Source of the DNA: Ferrimonas aestuarii | Lineage (GTDB): Bacteria; Pseudomonadota; Gammaproteobacteria; Enterobacterales; Shewanellaceae | Assembly: GCF_005116665.1 (NCBI RefSeq) | Contig: NZ_SWCJ01000025.1 | Location: forward strand, 1-50,868 | DNA length: 50,868 nucleotides | Direction: 5' to 3' | Shown here: in pieces, positions 25,018 to 35,537 of the stretch | Position numbering within the stretch: the first letter of the stretch is position 1 | Layout of the letters: each line of letters starts with the position of its first letter | The notes under the pieces: model-generated | What the model was told of the DNA's origin: nothing | What the model saw: the letters and a program-made list of their open reading frames with translations, nothing else | Databases searched by the model: none | Made by a program: the position numbers and the translations under genes

Positions 25018-25590
25018 TTACAGGTTTGGCTTGTAGTCAAAGCCAGCTTGAGCCTCAGCGTCGCTGAAAGCTTTGATAGGCTGTTTCTTGTTGAACATGG
25101 CGTTGACGATGGAGCTTGGGAACATCTGAATGCCGTTGTTGAACTCTTCCACATTGCGGTTAAAGATGCGGATAGCGGCGCCCACTTGCTCCTGTTGCTC
25201 AGAGATCTCTGCCATTACCTTAAGGTAGGTGTCAGAGGCTTTTAGATCAGGGTAGGCTTCCACGGCCACGCGCAGCCCTTGCAGCAAGCTGGCGGTGTGC
25301 TTCTCAGTGGCGACCAGTTTGCTGGCATCCACTTGGCTGTCGCCCAGTTCGCTGATGGCGTTACGCAGCTTGGTGACCTCGGTCAGCACAGAGGCTTCAT
25401 GAAGTTTGTACTGCTCAACCATCTTCTCAACATGAGGAATGATTTTGTTTTTCTGGCGCTCTTGGGTCAGCACCGATGCCCAGGCACGGTCGACGGCGTT
25501 ATAGCGGCCAACGATGCCGTTGTACATCAAGATGACGGCAATCACGATTACCGCGATGACGGCGAAGATGATTAGGGTTGGTTCACTCAT
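25018..25590 (-). CDS. LemA-family membrane protein
   Basis: 190 residues from the ATG at 25590 (MSEPTLIIFAVIAVIVIAVI), preceded by AAAGAGAAA. One N-terminal membrane helix (about 4-24), then a four-helix coiled-coil type domain with YNGIVGRYNAVDRAWASVL and NRNVEEFNNGIQMFPSSIV, the conserved ends of LemA proteins. The family is widespread and poorly understood; members are envelope-associated. It is the last gene of a run with the DUF3137 protein just upstream (66 bases), a frequent pairing. Confidence 0.9.
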   Translation of the reverse strand: MSEPTLIIFAVIAVIVIAVILMYNGIVGRYNAVDRAWASVLTQERQKNKIIPHVEKMVEQYKLHEASVLTEVTKLRNAISELGDSQVDASKLVATEKHTASLLQGLRVAVEAYPDLKASDTYLKVMAEISEQQEQVGAAIRIFNRNVEEFNNGIQMFPSSIVNAMFNKKQPIKAFSDAEAQAGFDYKPNL

Positions 25591-25655
25591 ATCAGTTTCT
25601 CTTTTGTTAGGTATTGAGGCCTTGGATACCAATGGAATTGGTGTGAGGCTCTCGG

Positions 25656-26927
25656 TTAAGCAAAATTATTGTCAGATAGACGCATTAGGTTATGGATGGT
25701 TGCCAGCAGTGCGTCGAGTTTCTCCAGTTTGGCGTGGCCGGCAATCTCCTCTTTAAAGGCATCGGGCTTATCTAATCCAAAACGACGGCGCAGGCTAAGC
25801 AGGTCTTTGTCTTCAAAGGCGATGCAAGTGTCGCTGTTGCCGATAATCTCAATCACTGGGCGCGTAAAGTCATCTCCAAACTCACTTAGGGCTTCCACCA
25901 CCGCTGGGCTAAGCAGCCTTGCGGCTTGCATCTCATCTCGGGTACGCACTTTAAACATCCGGTTAAAAGCGTTGGATGCAGTGGTGTACTTTTTCCCTGG
26001 GAAGCTGATTCTCGGATCGCTATCTAAAGAGACCGACTTCGCAAACGGGAAGTTCAGTAGCACACCGTAACGATCGAAGTGATCATAGCGAGTTCGGGTT
26101 TTGGTATTGCCCTCGGAATCCTGATAGGTTTCCGTGCGTTTATCCACGTAGTGGAAGTGGTACAACTGAAACGCAAACTGATGCACCTCCCCTTGATACT
26201 CGCCTGAATACATCGCCTGAATCTCCCGGCGGTGATTGCCTCGGTCAAACTCACGGAATTTAGATTCCAGTTCACGGGCTTTACTCTCAGGTTTGACCTT
26301 CTGTTCGGTCAAATTGTTGTTGAGCAAAATATCACGCATGTGGATGCGGTCAGACACTGGATTACGCCAGTATTTGCGTTTACGTAGCCAGTAATAGAGT
26401 AGCGCGGCCAATATCAGGGTCACAGCCGTAATTTCAAGGGGATAGTAAAACTGCCCCTGATTGGTGATCATGATCGTTAGGTTAGCCACGAGGAACCAGT
26501 AGCCTTGGAACCACATGGGAACAAACGCCAGTAACCCCACTGCAACACCAATCATTGCTGGTACAACCCAAGGGCGATCCAGAGGCGGCTTCAGCATGGG
26601 TAACTTGCCCTGTTTACTGAACTTTTGGCTCACCAGGAACGCAATGCCACCGGGCACCCAAATGGCGGAGTAGTGCATGGCGTTGTACATGACCGCGCCT
26701 ATCGCGCTGTAATTGCCCCCGATCATGTAGTTCATCATCATCCCCACGGCCGTAATGGCGAACAACACCCACATGAGCGCGGTGGGTAACTGGTCGTTGT
26801 AATCCAGTGGCCCAGTATGATGTTGAACGGAGTCGATGACATTCATCAGATGATCTTGGGAGGTGGCGGCTTCCACATCGGCTTTGATCTGCTCGATGTT
26901 GGCCTTTACTTGGCTATTGTGGCTCAT
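25656..26927 (-). CDS. DUF3137-family membrane protein
   Basis: 423 residues from the ATG at 26927 (MSHNSQVKANIEQIK), which has AGAGG upstream. About five membrane segments lie in the first 200 residues (one pair near 48-100, another near 125-190), followed by a soluble C-terminal domain of about 220 residues with EFDRGNHRREIQAMYSGEY and FHYVDKRTETYQDSEG, typical of DUF3137 proteins that accompany LemA. No catalytic motif is known to me. Lies in the order SPFH protein, DUF3137, LemA on one strand. Confidence 0.75.
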   Translation of the reverse strand: MSHNSQVKANIEQIKADVEAATSQDHLMNVIDSVQHHTGPLDYNDQLPTALMWVLFAITAVGMMMNYMIGGNYSAIGAVMYNAMHYSAIWVPGGIAFLVSQKFSKQGKLPMLKPPLDRPWVVPAMIGVAVGLLAFVPMWFQGYWFLVANLTIMITNQGQFYYPLEITAVTLILAALLYYWLRKRKYWRNPVSDRIHMRDILLNNNLTEQKVKPESKARELESKFREFDRGNHRREIQAMYSGEYQGEVHQFAFQLYHFHYVDKRTETYQDSEGNTKTRTRYDHFDRYGVLLNFPFAKSVSLDSDPRISFPGKKYTTASNAFNRMFKVRTRDEMQAARLLSPAVVEALSEFGDDFTRPVIEIIGNSDTCIAFEDKDLLSLRRRFGLDKPDAFKEEIAGHAKLEKLDALLATIHNLMRLSDNNFA

Positions 26928-27039
26928 GAAACCTCTTATGAGTCTTAATTCTCTACTTGAGAAAGGCGACAATATTACCTAAAAACTATTGATGTAAAAG
27001 GATAAAAGTTTATTTTTGAGAGCGAATTTCGCTATTGGC

Positions 27040-27072
27040 TACCCTTGGCCCCTGAGAACAGGGGCTAGGGTA
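27040..27072. terminator. Hairpin between the SPFH and DUF3137 genes
   Basis: TACCCTTGGCCCCTG pairs with CAGGGGCTAGGGTA with one internal bulge. It lies 14 bases past the SPFH stop on the minus strand without a strong T-tract, so it may only attenuate transcription into the DUF3137-lemA genes. Confidence 0.5.
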
Positions 27073-27085
27073 AAAGCCCAGTGAA

Positions 27086-28015
27086 TTACTGCTTTTGGGC
27101 TTGCAGGTTCCACAACACGTTTTGGTCGGCGCCCATCATGGTAGAAGGCATCTTGCCATCCCAGCTTTGGGCTCGAACGTATTCCACCAGCAGCGGACTT
27201 TTGCTGATCGCTTCGGCCTTTTTCTTCATCGCTTCCGCTTCAGCCAGACCTTTAATGCGAATCGCTTCAGATTCCGCCTGAGCTTCGGTGATGATGGCGT
27301 AGGCGTTACCGTCTGCACGAGCTTTCTCAGCATCACGTTTGGCCTCGGCGGTGTTTACCTCCCGTTGCGCTTCCAGCTTCTGACGCTCCAAACGGTGTTT
27401 TTCAGCGGCGGCGAGGTTTTTCTCAGTCTGCTTAGTTTCGATGCTTTGCAGATACTTCGCCGGTAGGCCCAGGTTTTCAATCTGAACGCTGTCCAACTTC
27501 ACTGGGAATTCACTCATGGTCTGCACCACAATCTCTTCGATTTTGCCAATCACCTGTCCACGGTTTTGCACAATCTCTTCCGCTTTATAGCGAGCGATGG
27601 CGTCTTTGGCGGCGGAGCGCAGCCTTGGATCCAGAATGCGGTTCTCAAACTGTTCCAAGCCGCCGTAGTTCCGGTAAAGCTCAAAGGCTTCTGAGCGCAC
27701 CACGGTCCAGTTAATTGACACGTCAATATCAACAGGCATCTGTTCGTGCGTGGCGGCTTTGAGTACCTCGACGTTTTTACGGGTTCGAATCTCAAGTTTC
27801 TCAACGGTATCCGCCATTGGCACCTTGAAGTGCAGCCCGGGGTTCACTTGCTGCTGCGCTTCACCGAAGCGCTTCACAATCCCTACGTGGCCTTCATCAA
27901 TGGTGTAAAACGATGAAAACGCAAAGACAACGCCAACAAAGGTGGTGAGGCCTAGGCCGATAACGCGGCCGGGTTTTTTCACTTGAACTTTGGTTGGGTT
28001 TGGTAAAGCTGACAT
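27086..28015 (-). CDS. SPFH/prohibitin-domain membrane protein
   Basis: 309 residues. A membrane helix (about 18-38), then the SPFH domain (about 38-200: TIDEGHVGIVKRFGEAQQQV, GLHFKVPMAD), then a long Glu/Ala/Lys coiled coil (about 200-270) and a short tail ending WNLQAQKQ. This is the layout of prohibitin- or stomatin-like scaffolds that form ring assemblies on the membrane. AGGAGA precedes the ATG. It resembles prohibitin-type members with a free C-terminal tail more than HflC, whose partner HflK is absent. The downstream neighbours are DUF3137 and LemA. Confidence 0.88.
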   Translation of the reverse strand: MSALPNPTKVQVKKPGRVIGLGLTTFVGVVFAFSSFYTIDEGHVGIVKRFGEAQQQVNPGLHFKVPMADTVEKLEIRTRKNVEVLKAATHEQMPVDIDVSINWTVVRSEAFELYRNYGGLEQFENRILDPRLRSAAKDAIARYKAEEIVQNRGQVIGKIEEIVVQTMSEFPVKLDSVQIENLGLPAKYLQSIETKQTEKNLAAAEKHRLERQKLEAQREVNTAEAKRDAEKARADGNAYAIITEAQAESEAIRIKGLAEAEAMKKKAEAISKSPLLVEYVRAQSWDGKMPSTMMGADQNVLWNLQAQKQ

Positions 28016-28063
28016 AATGATCTCCTTATATTTCAGCTAATTGAATCATTTACTCACTGATGA

Positions 28064-28082
28064 TTATGATAAGAATTATTTA
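28064..28082. promoter_or_regulatory. Candidate Fur box between the SPFH gene and sodN
   Basis: GATTATGATAAGAATTATT agrees with the 19-base Fur consensus GATAATGATAATCATTATC at 15 positions. It lies 50 bases before the SPFH start (minus) and 163 before sodN (plus). The region is AT-rich, so chance matches are possible. An inverted repeat AATTTGATT / AATCAAATT (28152-28182) lies nearer sodN. Confidence 0.4.
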
Positions 28083-28244
28083 TTTATCAATCAATTGTTA
28101 TTATGAAAATATTTTATGGTATTTGTCTGTTAAATATTCGGTAATTCCGATAATTTGATTCATGGGTGATGGCAATCAAATTTGCACCTTTGCCAATAGC
28201 CGCTAGCTTCAATGAGGGAAAGCAACTGGAAAAAGGATGCAAAG

Positions 28245-28679
28245 ATGAAGTATTGGATTTTGTTGGCGGCACTGTTGGTTCCGAGTTGGGCATGGGCGCA
28301 CTGTCAGGTGCCCTGTGGCATCTATGATGATCATGCTCGGGTACAGCAGATGCTGGAAGATGCAGCCACGGTGGAGAAGGCGACCACCATGATGGCGGAA
28401 CTGGCGGGCAAGAGTGACGCCCAGTCGCAAAATCAGATGGTGCGCTGGGTGATGAACAAAGAGTCCCATGCACAAAAAGTAATTGAAACCATTAGCGATT
28501 ACTTTTTAACTCAGAGGGTTAAGCCATCACAGAAGGATTATGCAACTCGGCTTCAAAAGCATCATGGGGTGATTTTGGCGGCGATGAAAGCCAAACAGAA
28601 TGCCGATGGCAAGTATGCGGCGGAGTTGATGGCGGCGATTTCAGGACTCAAAGGCTACTATCCAGAGCACAAACACTGA
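28245..28679 (+). CDS. sodN: Nickel superoxide dismutase with Sec signal peptide
   Basis: 144 residues from the ATG at 28245 (MKYWILLAALLVPSWAWA), with AAGGA seven bases upstream. Residues 1-18 are a Sec leader; cleavage after AWA leaves HCQVPCGIYDD as the new N terminus. This is the Ni-hook of NiSOD: the ligands are the free amino group and side chain of His1, Cys2 and Cys6. The remaining 120 residues, including MNKESHAQKV and ISDYFLTQRVKPSQ, fit the four-helix bundle of the family. In Streptomyces a propeptide is removed by the protease SodX; no sodX is seen here, so signal peptidase may do the job. The enzyme would act outside the cytoplasm. A terminator follows. Confidence 0.93.
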   Translation: MKYWILLAALLVPSWAWAHCQVPCGIYDDHARVQQMLEDAATVEKATTMMAELAGKSDAQSQNQMVRWVMNKESHAQKVIETISDYFLTQRVKPSQKDYATRLQKHHGVILAAMKAKQNADGKYAAELMAAISGLKGYYPEHKH

Positions 28680-28701
28680 GTTAACGGCGTTTAAAGATGC
28701 A

Positions 28702-28732
28702 AAGGGCGTCACCCAGTGTGACGCCCTTGTTG
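28702..28732. terminator. Terminator between sodN and ppsR
   Basis: AAGGGCGTCAC / GTGACGCCCTT, 11-bp perfect stem with a five-base loop, followed on plus by GTTGTTTC. It sits between convergent genes and can serve both. Confidence 0.85.
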
Positions 28733-28765
28733 TTTCATCGCGGTTAACCGGATGGTCGACAGAGC

Positions 28766-29578
28766 CTAAAACATACTCCGTTCCAGTCCAGTTTTGGACA
28801 GAATCTTAGTGGCGATCTCTTCAACCGAACTGTTGGTGGTGTTGATGAAGGGGATGCGCTCTCGTTTGAACAACATCTCTACTTCTTTGACCTCCATGCG
28901 GCATTGACGAGGTGAAGCGTATTTGGAATCGGCCAGACGAGACTGTCGAATCTCCTGTAATCGCTGTGGGTTGATGGTGAGGCCAAACAGCTTCTTCTTA
29001 TAGCGCTTTAACTCTGGGGGCAGTTTCAGGTCTTCCATATCTTCGGCGATGAAGGGGTAGTTGGCGGCCTTGATGCCAAACTGCATAGATAGGTAGAGGC
29101 TCGATGGGGTTTTGCCGCAACGAGACACCCCAATCAAGATAACGTCGGCTTCCTCTAGATTTTTCATGGTAACGCCATCGTCGTTGTCCATGGCATAGTG
29201 AATCGCATCGATACGCGCATTGTAGGAATCGTTGGCGATGCTGTGGGTTCGGTGCGCTTTTGGCTCGGCTTTGATCCCTAGCTGCTGCTCAAGGGGGGCA
29301 ACGAAGGTGTTAAGGAAGTCGTAATCTAAGCCTTCCGAGGAGTAGATAATGGCGCGAATTTCTGGATTAACAATGGAATGAAAGATAAGTGGCCGTTCAC
29401 CCGTTGTTATAAAACTATCATTGATTAGATTTCGAACTTCTTCTGCTTTGGCCAAGGTTTCGATGAAAGGGTACGTTTTTTGTTCAAAATCAACGGGAAA
29501 TTGGGACAAAACAGCATGCCCGAAGATCTCTGCAGTGATCGCTGTACCGTCGGAAATGTAGAACACTTTGCGGGTCAT
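28766..29578 (-). CDS. ppsR: PEP synthetase regulatory protein (kinase / pyrophosphorylase)
   Basis: 270 residues from the ATG at 29578 (MTRKVFYISDGTAITAEIFG); a longer frame upstream runs through the ppsA promoter and is rejected. The start VFYISDGTAITAE and the P-loop region ILIGVSRCGKTPSSLYLS (about 150-167) are diagnostic for the DUF299/PpsR family. PpsR inactivates PEP synthase by ADP-dependent phosphorylation of a Thr and restores it by Pi-dependent dephosphorylation. It is divergent from ppsA, its substrate, which is the usual arrangement. Confidence 0.95.
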   Translation of the reverse strand: MTRKVFYISDGTAITAEIFGHAVLSQFPVDFEQKTYPFIETLAKAEEVRNLINDSFITTGERPLIFHSIVNPEIRAIIYSSEGLDYDFLNTFVAPLEQQLGIKAEPKAHRTHSIANDSYNARIDAIHYAMDNDDGVTMKNLEEADVILIGVSRCGKTPSSLYLSMQFGIKAANYPFIAEDMEDLKLPPELKRYKKKLFGLTINPQRLQEIRQSRLADSKYASPRQCRMEVKEVEMLFKRERIPFINTTNSSVEEIATKILSKTGLERSMF

Positions 29579-29621
29579 AATGGCCTCTTGTAGTAATAAA
29601 ATTACAGAAGAAAATGAGTCT

Positions 29622-29649
29622 TTTACGCTTGTTTGGCGCAGTGTATGAT
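29622..29649 (+). promoter_or_regulatory. Candidate ppsA promoter
   Basis: TATGAT (29644-29649) with TTTACG (29622-29627) 16 bases upstream, in the 129-base gap between the divergent ppsR and ppsA starts, 59 bases before the ppsA GTG. The -35 match is modest. Confidence 0.4.
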
Positions 29650-29707
29650 GCCCGCACTCTCTTAGCAAAGAGTGATAAAAATAATCTGAGGTTGTGAGGA
29701 CAGAACA

Positions 29708-32086
<2,379 letters not shown>

Positions 32087-32128
32087 ATTGTCGGGCTGAT
32101 AACCTCAGTCAATTTGAAGATAATCCCA

Positions 32129-32158
32129 AGGGCCGCTGCGAAAGCGGCCCTTTTTTTA
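32129..32158 (+). terminator. ppsA terminator
   Basis: AGGGCCGCT / AGCGGCCCT, nine-base perfect stem with a five-base loop, followed by an uninterrupted T-tract. About 43 bases past the ppsA stop. Confidence 0.95.
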
Positions 32159-32196
32159 TATGATGCAAGGATAATAAATCAGGGACAGGGTGTTAG

Positions 32197-35100
32197 ATGA
32201 TCCCAGCACTTATAACGACGCAAGGATTAGATGCGTCTTACAGCAGCTACTTAGCGCAGCTCAAGCAACAGGGTTTTCACGGCGACATCGACGCCAGCTA
32301 TAGCGGTCGTCTGGCGATGGCGGTGGACAACAGCGTCTATCAATTTATGCCTCAGGCGGTGGTATTCCCCAAACATCAGCAGGATCTGCAGCTAGTGATG
32401 CAGCTGGCCAAAGCGGCCGAGCATCGCCAGATCCAGTTTGCTCCTCGAGGCGGTGGCACCGGTACCAATGGCCAGAGCCTTAACTTTGGCATCATCATCG
32501 ATACCAGTCGTTACTTTACCGGCATCGGTCAAGTGGACAGCGCCAATCGTCAGGTTGAGGTTGAGGTTGGGGTGGTTAAAGATGCCCTGAACGATGCCCT
32601 GCGTCCGTATGAATTGTTCTTCTCACCGGATCTTTCTACCTCGAATCGCGCCACCGTTGGCGGTATGATAAGCACCGATGCCTCCGGTGCCGGCTCGTTG
32701 GTGTATGGCAAAACCTCAGATCACGTTCTGGGGATCACCTGTGTGCTGGACGACGGCACGGTATTGACCACTGGCCCTTGGGATGAGGCCGCTCGTAGCC
32801 AGCTTTGTGGCCGAGCTAAGCAGTTGGCGGATGCGGTGCTTGAGATCTGTCAGTCTAAGCAGCAGCAGATCTGCGATACCTTCCCCGAACTGAACCGATT
32901 TTTGACCGGTTACGATCTTAAACACGCCTATGATCCTGAAACCGATATTCTGGATCTGACCCGAGTACTTTGTGGCAGTGAGGGCACCTTGGCCACCTTG
33001 GTGTCGGCACGGCTGGATCTGACCCCAATTCCGAACCAACGTCAACTGGTCAATATCAGCTATGACAGCTTTGACTCGGCGCTGCGTCACGCCCCCATTT
33101 TGGTTGAGGCCAATGCCACCGTGGTGGAGACCATCGATTCCACCGTGCTTGGGCTGGCCAAAGAGGATGTCATCTGGCACTCCGTTGGAGAGCTGGTGCC
33201 CAATGCCTTTGATGAGGCGATGGCCGGCATCAACATGGTGGAGTTTGCCGGCGAGACCGATGAGGTGCAGGCCAAAGCCAAGGCGCTGATAGAGCGCCTT
33301 GAGCAGGGCGGCCATGGCGTGCTTGGCTACCGGCTTTGTGAGGACGGCGCCAGCATCGCTCGGGTTTATCAGATGCGTAAAAAGGCGGTGGGGCTGCTGG
33401 GTAACGCCAAAGGGCCACGTAAGCCGCTGCCCTTTGCTGAGGATACGGCGGTACCACCTGAGAAGCTGGCGGATTTCATTGTCGAGTTTCGTGCCTTGCT
33501 GGATAAACGTGAGCTTAAATACGGCATGTTTGGCCATGTGGATGCTGGAGTGCTGCATGTGCGCCCTGCGCTGGACATGTGCGATGAGGCCGATGAAGCC
33601 CTGTTGCATGATCTCTCCGATGAGGTGGCGGCACTCACCCTCAAATATGGCGGTTTGATGTGGGGCGAGCATGGCCGCGGCGTGCGCTCTGAATATGGCC
33701 CAGAGGTGTTCGGTGAGCTATTCGATGAGCTACGCCGAGTCAAGGGTGCCTTTGATCCCAACAATAAACTCAATCCAGGTAAGATCTGCACTCCGCTGGA
33801 GTCCGATGCCAAGCTGATGCCGATTCAAGCGCAAAAGCGGGGCTGGTTGGATCGCCAGATCCCAGTTAACACTCGAGCGCAGTTTGATAAGGTGATCAGC
33901 TGTAACGGCAATGGTCTGTGCTTTAACTACGATACCAACAGTGCCATGTGCCCCTCCTATAAGGTCAGTGGCAATCGGGTGTGGTCGCCGAAAGGTCGAG
34001 CCACCTTGATGCGCGAGTGGCTCAGGCTGCTTGCCAATCAAGGGGTGGACACCAACAACCTTAAAGACCTGCCGATGGCGTCGTTAAAGGAGAGAATTCA
34101 AGCCACCTTATCGAGTCACAAACAGCAGGATTTCTCTACCGAACTCTATGGCGCCATGCAAACCTGTTTGGCGTGTAAGGCCTGCTCTGGGGGCTGCCCA
34201 GTTAAGGTGGATGTGCCAACCTTCCGTGCTGAGTTTCTCTACGCCTATCACAAGCGCTATTTGCGCCCGGCTAAGGATCATCTGGTTGCTGGCATTGAAT
34301 CGGCACTGGGCTGGATGGCCAAAGCGCCAAGGCTGGTGAATGCCATTACCCAAAATGGGGTGTCGAGTTATCTGGCCAAACGCTGTTTTGGTTATGTGGA
34401 CACGCCGAGCCTTTCTTATCCCACTTTGGCGCAGACGCTGCCATCAAGCTGGTGGCTGGATGAGGCTGAGCTTAGTCAACTGACCCCTGACCAATGTGCC
34501 AATACGGTGGTATTGGTGCAGGACCCATTCACCAGTTATTACAACGCCGAAGTGCTGAGCCAAGCGGCGCAACTGGTGGACGCGTTGGGCTATCGAGTCC
34601 GAGTGTTGCCGTTTTTGCCAAACGGCAAGCCGCAGCACATCAAAGGTTTTTTGGATCGCTTTACTCTAACCGCGGCTAAGGCGGCGGCCAAACTCAATCG
34701 CATTGGGCAATATGGGGTTAATCTCGTTGGGGTTGATCCGGCGTTAGTGCTGACCTATCGAGATGAGTATCAGCAGGTACTGGGAGACAATCGTGGTCAG
34801 TTTGAGGTGCTGTTGCTCAATGAGTTTTTGGCCTCACAACTCAATCGCTGGCCCAAAGCGAGCTCTGGGGAGCGAGTTTATCGCTTGATGAGCCACTGTA
34901 CCGAAAATAGCTTACGCCCTGGCGCCGTGGCCGAATGGCAAAGTCTGTTTAATCATTTCGGCGCCACGTTGGAATACAAAGCCAGCGGCTGCTGTGGCAT
35001 GGCCGGTACCTTTGGTCATGAGCAGGGCAATCTGGAGATGAGCAAAGCGCTATATCAAACCAGCTGGCAGCCATTGATTGAAAGCTCTGGCGTGGAAGTG

Positions 35101-35205
35101 CTGGCGTCGGGGTACTCTTGCCGCTCTCAGGTAAAACGGATGCAACACCGTCAGCTTCGCCATCCACTGCAAGCTTTGCTTGAACTGGTACGGGCACAGC
35201 GCTAA
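32197..35205 (+). CDS. ydiJ: YdiJ-type FAD-linked oxidase with Fe-S domain (D-2-hydroxyglutarate dehydrogenase)
   Basis: 1002 residues; E. coli YdiJ is 1018 and closely similar throughout. Order: FAD-binding domain (about 40-270; FAPRGGGTGTNGQSLN, STSNRATVGGMISTDASGAGS), FAD-oxidase C-terminal domain (about 280-540; MFGHVDAGVLHVRP, GEHGRG, NKLNPGKIC), a 4Fe-4S ferredoxin part (CNGNGLCFNYDTNSAMCPS near 567 and CLACKACSGGCPVKVD near 650), and a CCG-type domain (SGCCGMAGTFGHE near 925). YdiJ is reported as a D-2-hydroxyglutarate dehydrogenase passing electrons to the quinone pool. The gene lies between the ppsA terminator and a long unusual intergenic stretch. Confidence 0.93.
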   Translation: MIPALITTQGLDASYSSYLAQLKQQGFHGDIDASYSGRLAMAVDNSVYQFMPQAVVFPKHQQDLQLVMQLAKAAEHRQIQFAPRGGGTGTNGQSLNFGIIIDTSRYFTGIGQVDSANRQVEVEVGVVKDALNDALRPYELFFSPDLSTSNRATVGGMISTDASGAGSLVYGKTSDHVLGITCVLDDGTVLTTGPWDEAARSQLCGRAKQLADAVLEICQSKQQQICDTFPELNRFLTGYDLKHAYDPETDILDLTRVLCGSEGTLATLVSARLDLTPIPNQRQLVNISYDSFDSALRHAPILVEANATVVETIDSTVLGLAKEDVIWHSVGELVPNAFDEAMAGINMVEFAGETDEVQAKAKALIERLEQGGHGVLGYRLCEDGASIARVYQMRKKAVGLLGNAKGPRKPLPFAEDTAVPPEKLADFIVEFRALLDKRELKYGMFGHVDAGVLHVRPALDMCDEADEALLHDLSDEVAALTLKYGGLMWGEHGRGVRSEYGPEVFGELFDELRRVKGAFDPNNKLNPGKICTPLESDAKLMPIQAQKRGWLDRQIPVNTRAQFDKVISCNGNGLCFNYDTNSAMCPSYKVSGNRVWSPKGRATLMREWLRLLANQGVDTNNLKDLPMASLKERIQATLSSHKQQDFSTELYGAMQTCLACKACSGGCPVKVDVPTFRAEFLYAYHKRYLRPAKDHLVAGIESALGWMAKAPRLVNAITQNGVSSYLAKRCFGYVDTPSLSYPTLAQTLPSSWWLDEAELSQLTPDQCANTVVLVQDPFTSYYNAEVLSQAAQLVDALGYRVRVLPFLPNGKPQHIKGFLDRFTLTAAKAAAKLNRIGQYGVNLVGVDPALVLTYRDEYQQVLGDNRGQFEVLLLNEFLASQLNRWPKASSGERVYRLMSHCTENSLRPGAVAEWQSLFNHFGATLEYKASGCCGMAGTFGHEQGNLEMSKALYQTSWQPLIESSGVEVLASGYSCRSQVKRMQHRQLRHPLQALLELVRAQR

Positions 35206-35236
35206 AAGTGTGAAGTTGATCGATTTGAAAATGAGT

Positions 35237-35281
35237 AAGATTAATCTGAATCACATTTTGGAATGTGAGACGATTAATCTT
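35237..35281. repeat. Nested perfect inverted repeat downstream of ydiJ
   Basis: Outer arms AAGATTAATC / GATTAATCTT (10 bp) enclose inner arms TCACATT / AATGTGA (7 bp) around a four-base loop; the internal gap is TGAA against GAC. It begins about 32 bases past the ydiJ stop. The 3' side (CTTATTCGG) is not a clean T-tract. Confidence 0.6.
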
Positions 35282-35393
35282 ATTCGGAGTGACGTTAAAT
35301 CCGGATGGACCTTAGCCACAAAGGGGATGATAAGAGGACGCTGGGGCACTCCATTGCCAACATAGCGCTCTGACAAGCTGGTAAGACCTGTCT

Positions 35394-35455
35394 ATCGACC
35401 GAGATCTTCGGTGCTAACTCGAACGACTCGGTGTGAGCCTGATCTCGCTGTCGAT
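35394..35455. ncRNA. Possible structured RNA element (speculative)
   Basis: ATCGACCGAGATC pairs with GATCTCGCTGTCGAT allowing one small bulge, enclosing 34 bases that hold further short complementary stretches (CCGA/TCGG). The arrangement looks like a closed multi-arm RNA fold, about 85 bases before the LysR-type start. I do not recognise a known riboswitch or sRNA family. Confidence 0.25.
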
Positions 35456-35537
35456 GAAATTATAGTACGGTTACTTGCGTCCCCCCACCAGCGAATTAAT
35501 ATTATCCTCGAATTAACGGCATTAATCCGAGGTGAGT

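Larger units (their letters stand above)
35206..35537. other. 332-base intergenic region with two long dyads
   Basis: No convincing gene. It contains a nested hairpin at 35237-35281 and an extended imperfect dyad at 35394-35455 (separate entries), then an AT-rich promoter-like stretch (GAATTAATATTATCC) just before the LysR-type gene. The dyads may be a terminator, structured RNA or regulator sites. Confidence 0.5.

Noticed and set aside
27086..28015. HflC of an HflKC complex
   Set aside because: No hflK partner is adjacent and the layout (long C-terminal tail, LemA/DUF3137 neighbours) fits a general prohibitin-like protein better.
32716..33672. A 318-codon open frame antisense to ydiJ
   Set aside because: Shadow of the conserved FAD domain of ydiJ; the translation has no recognisable features.
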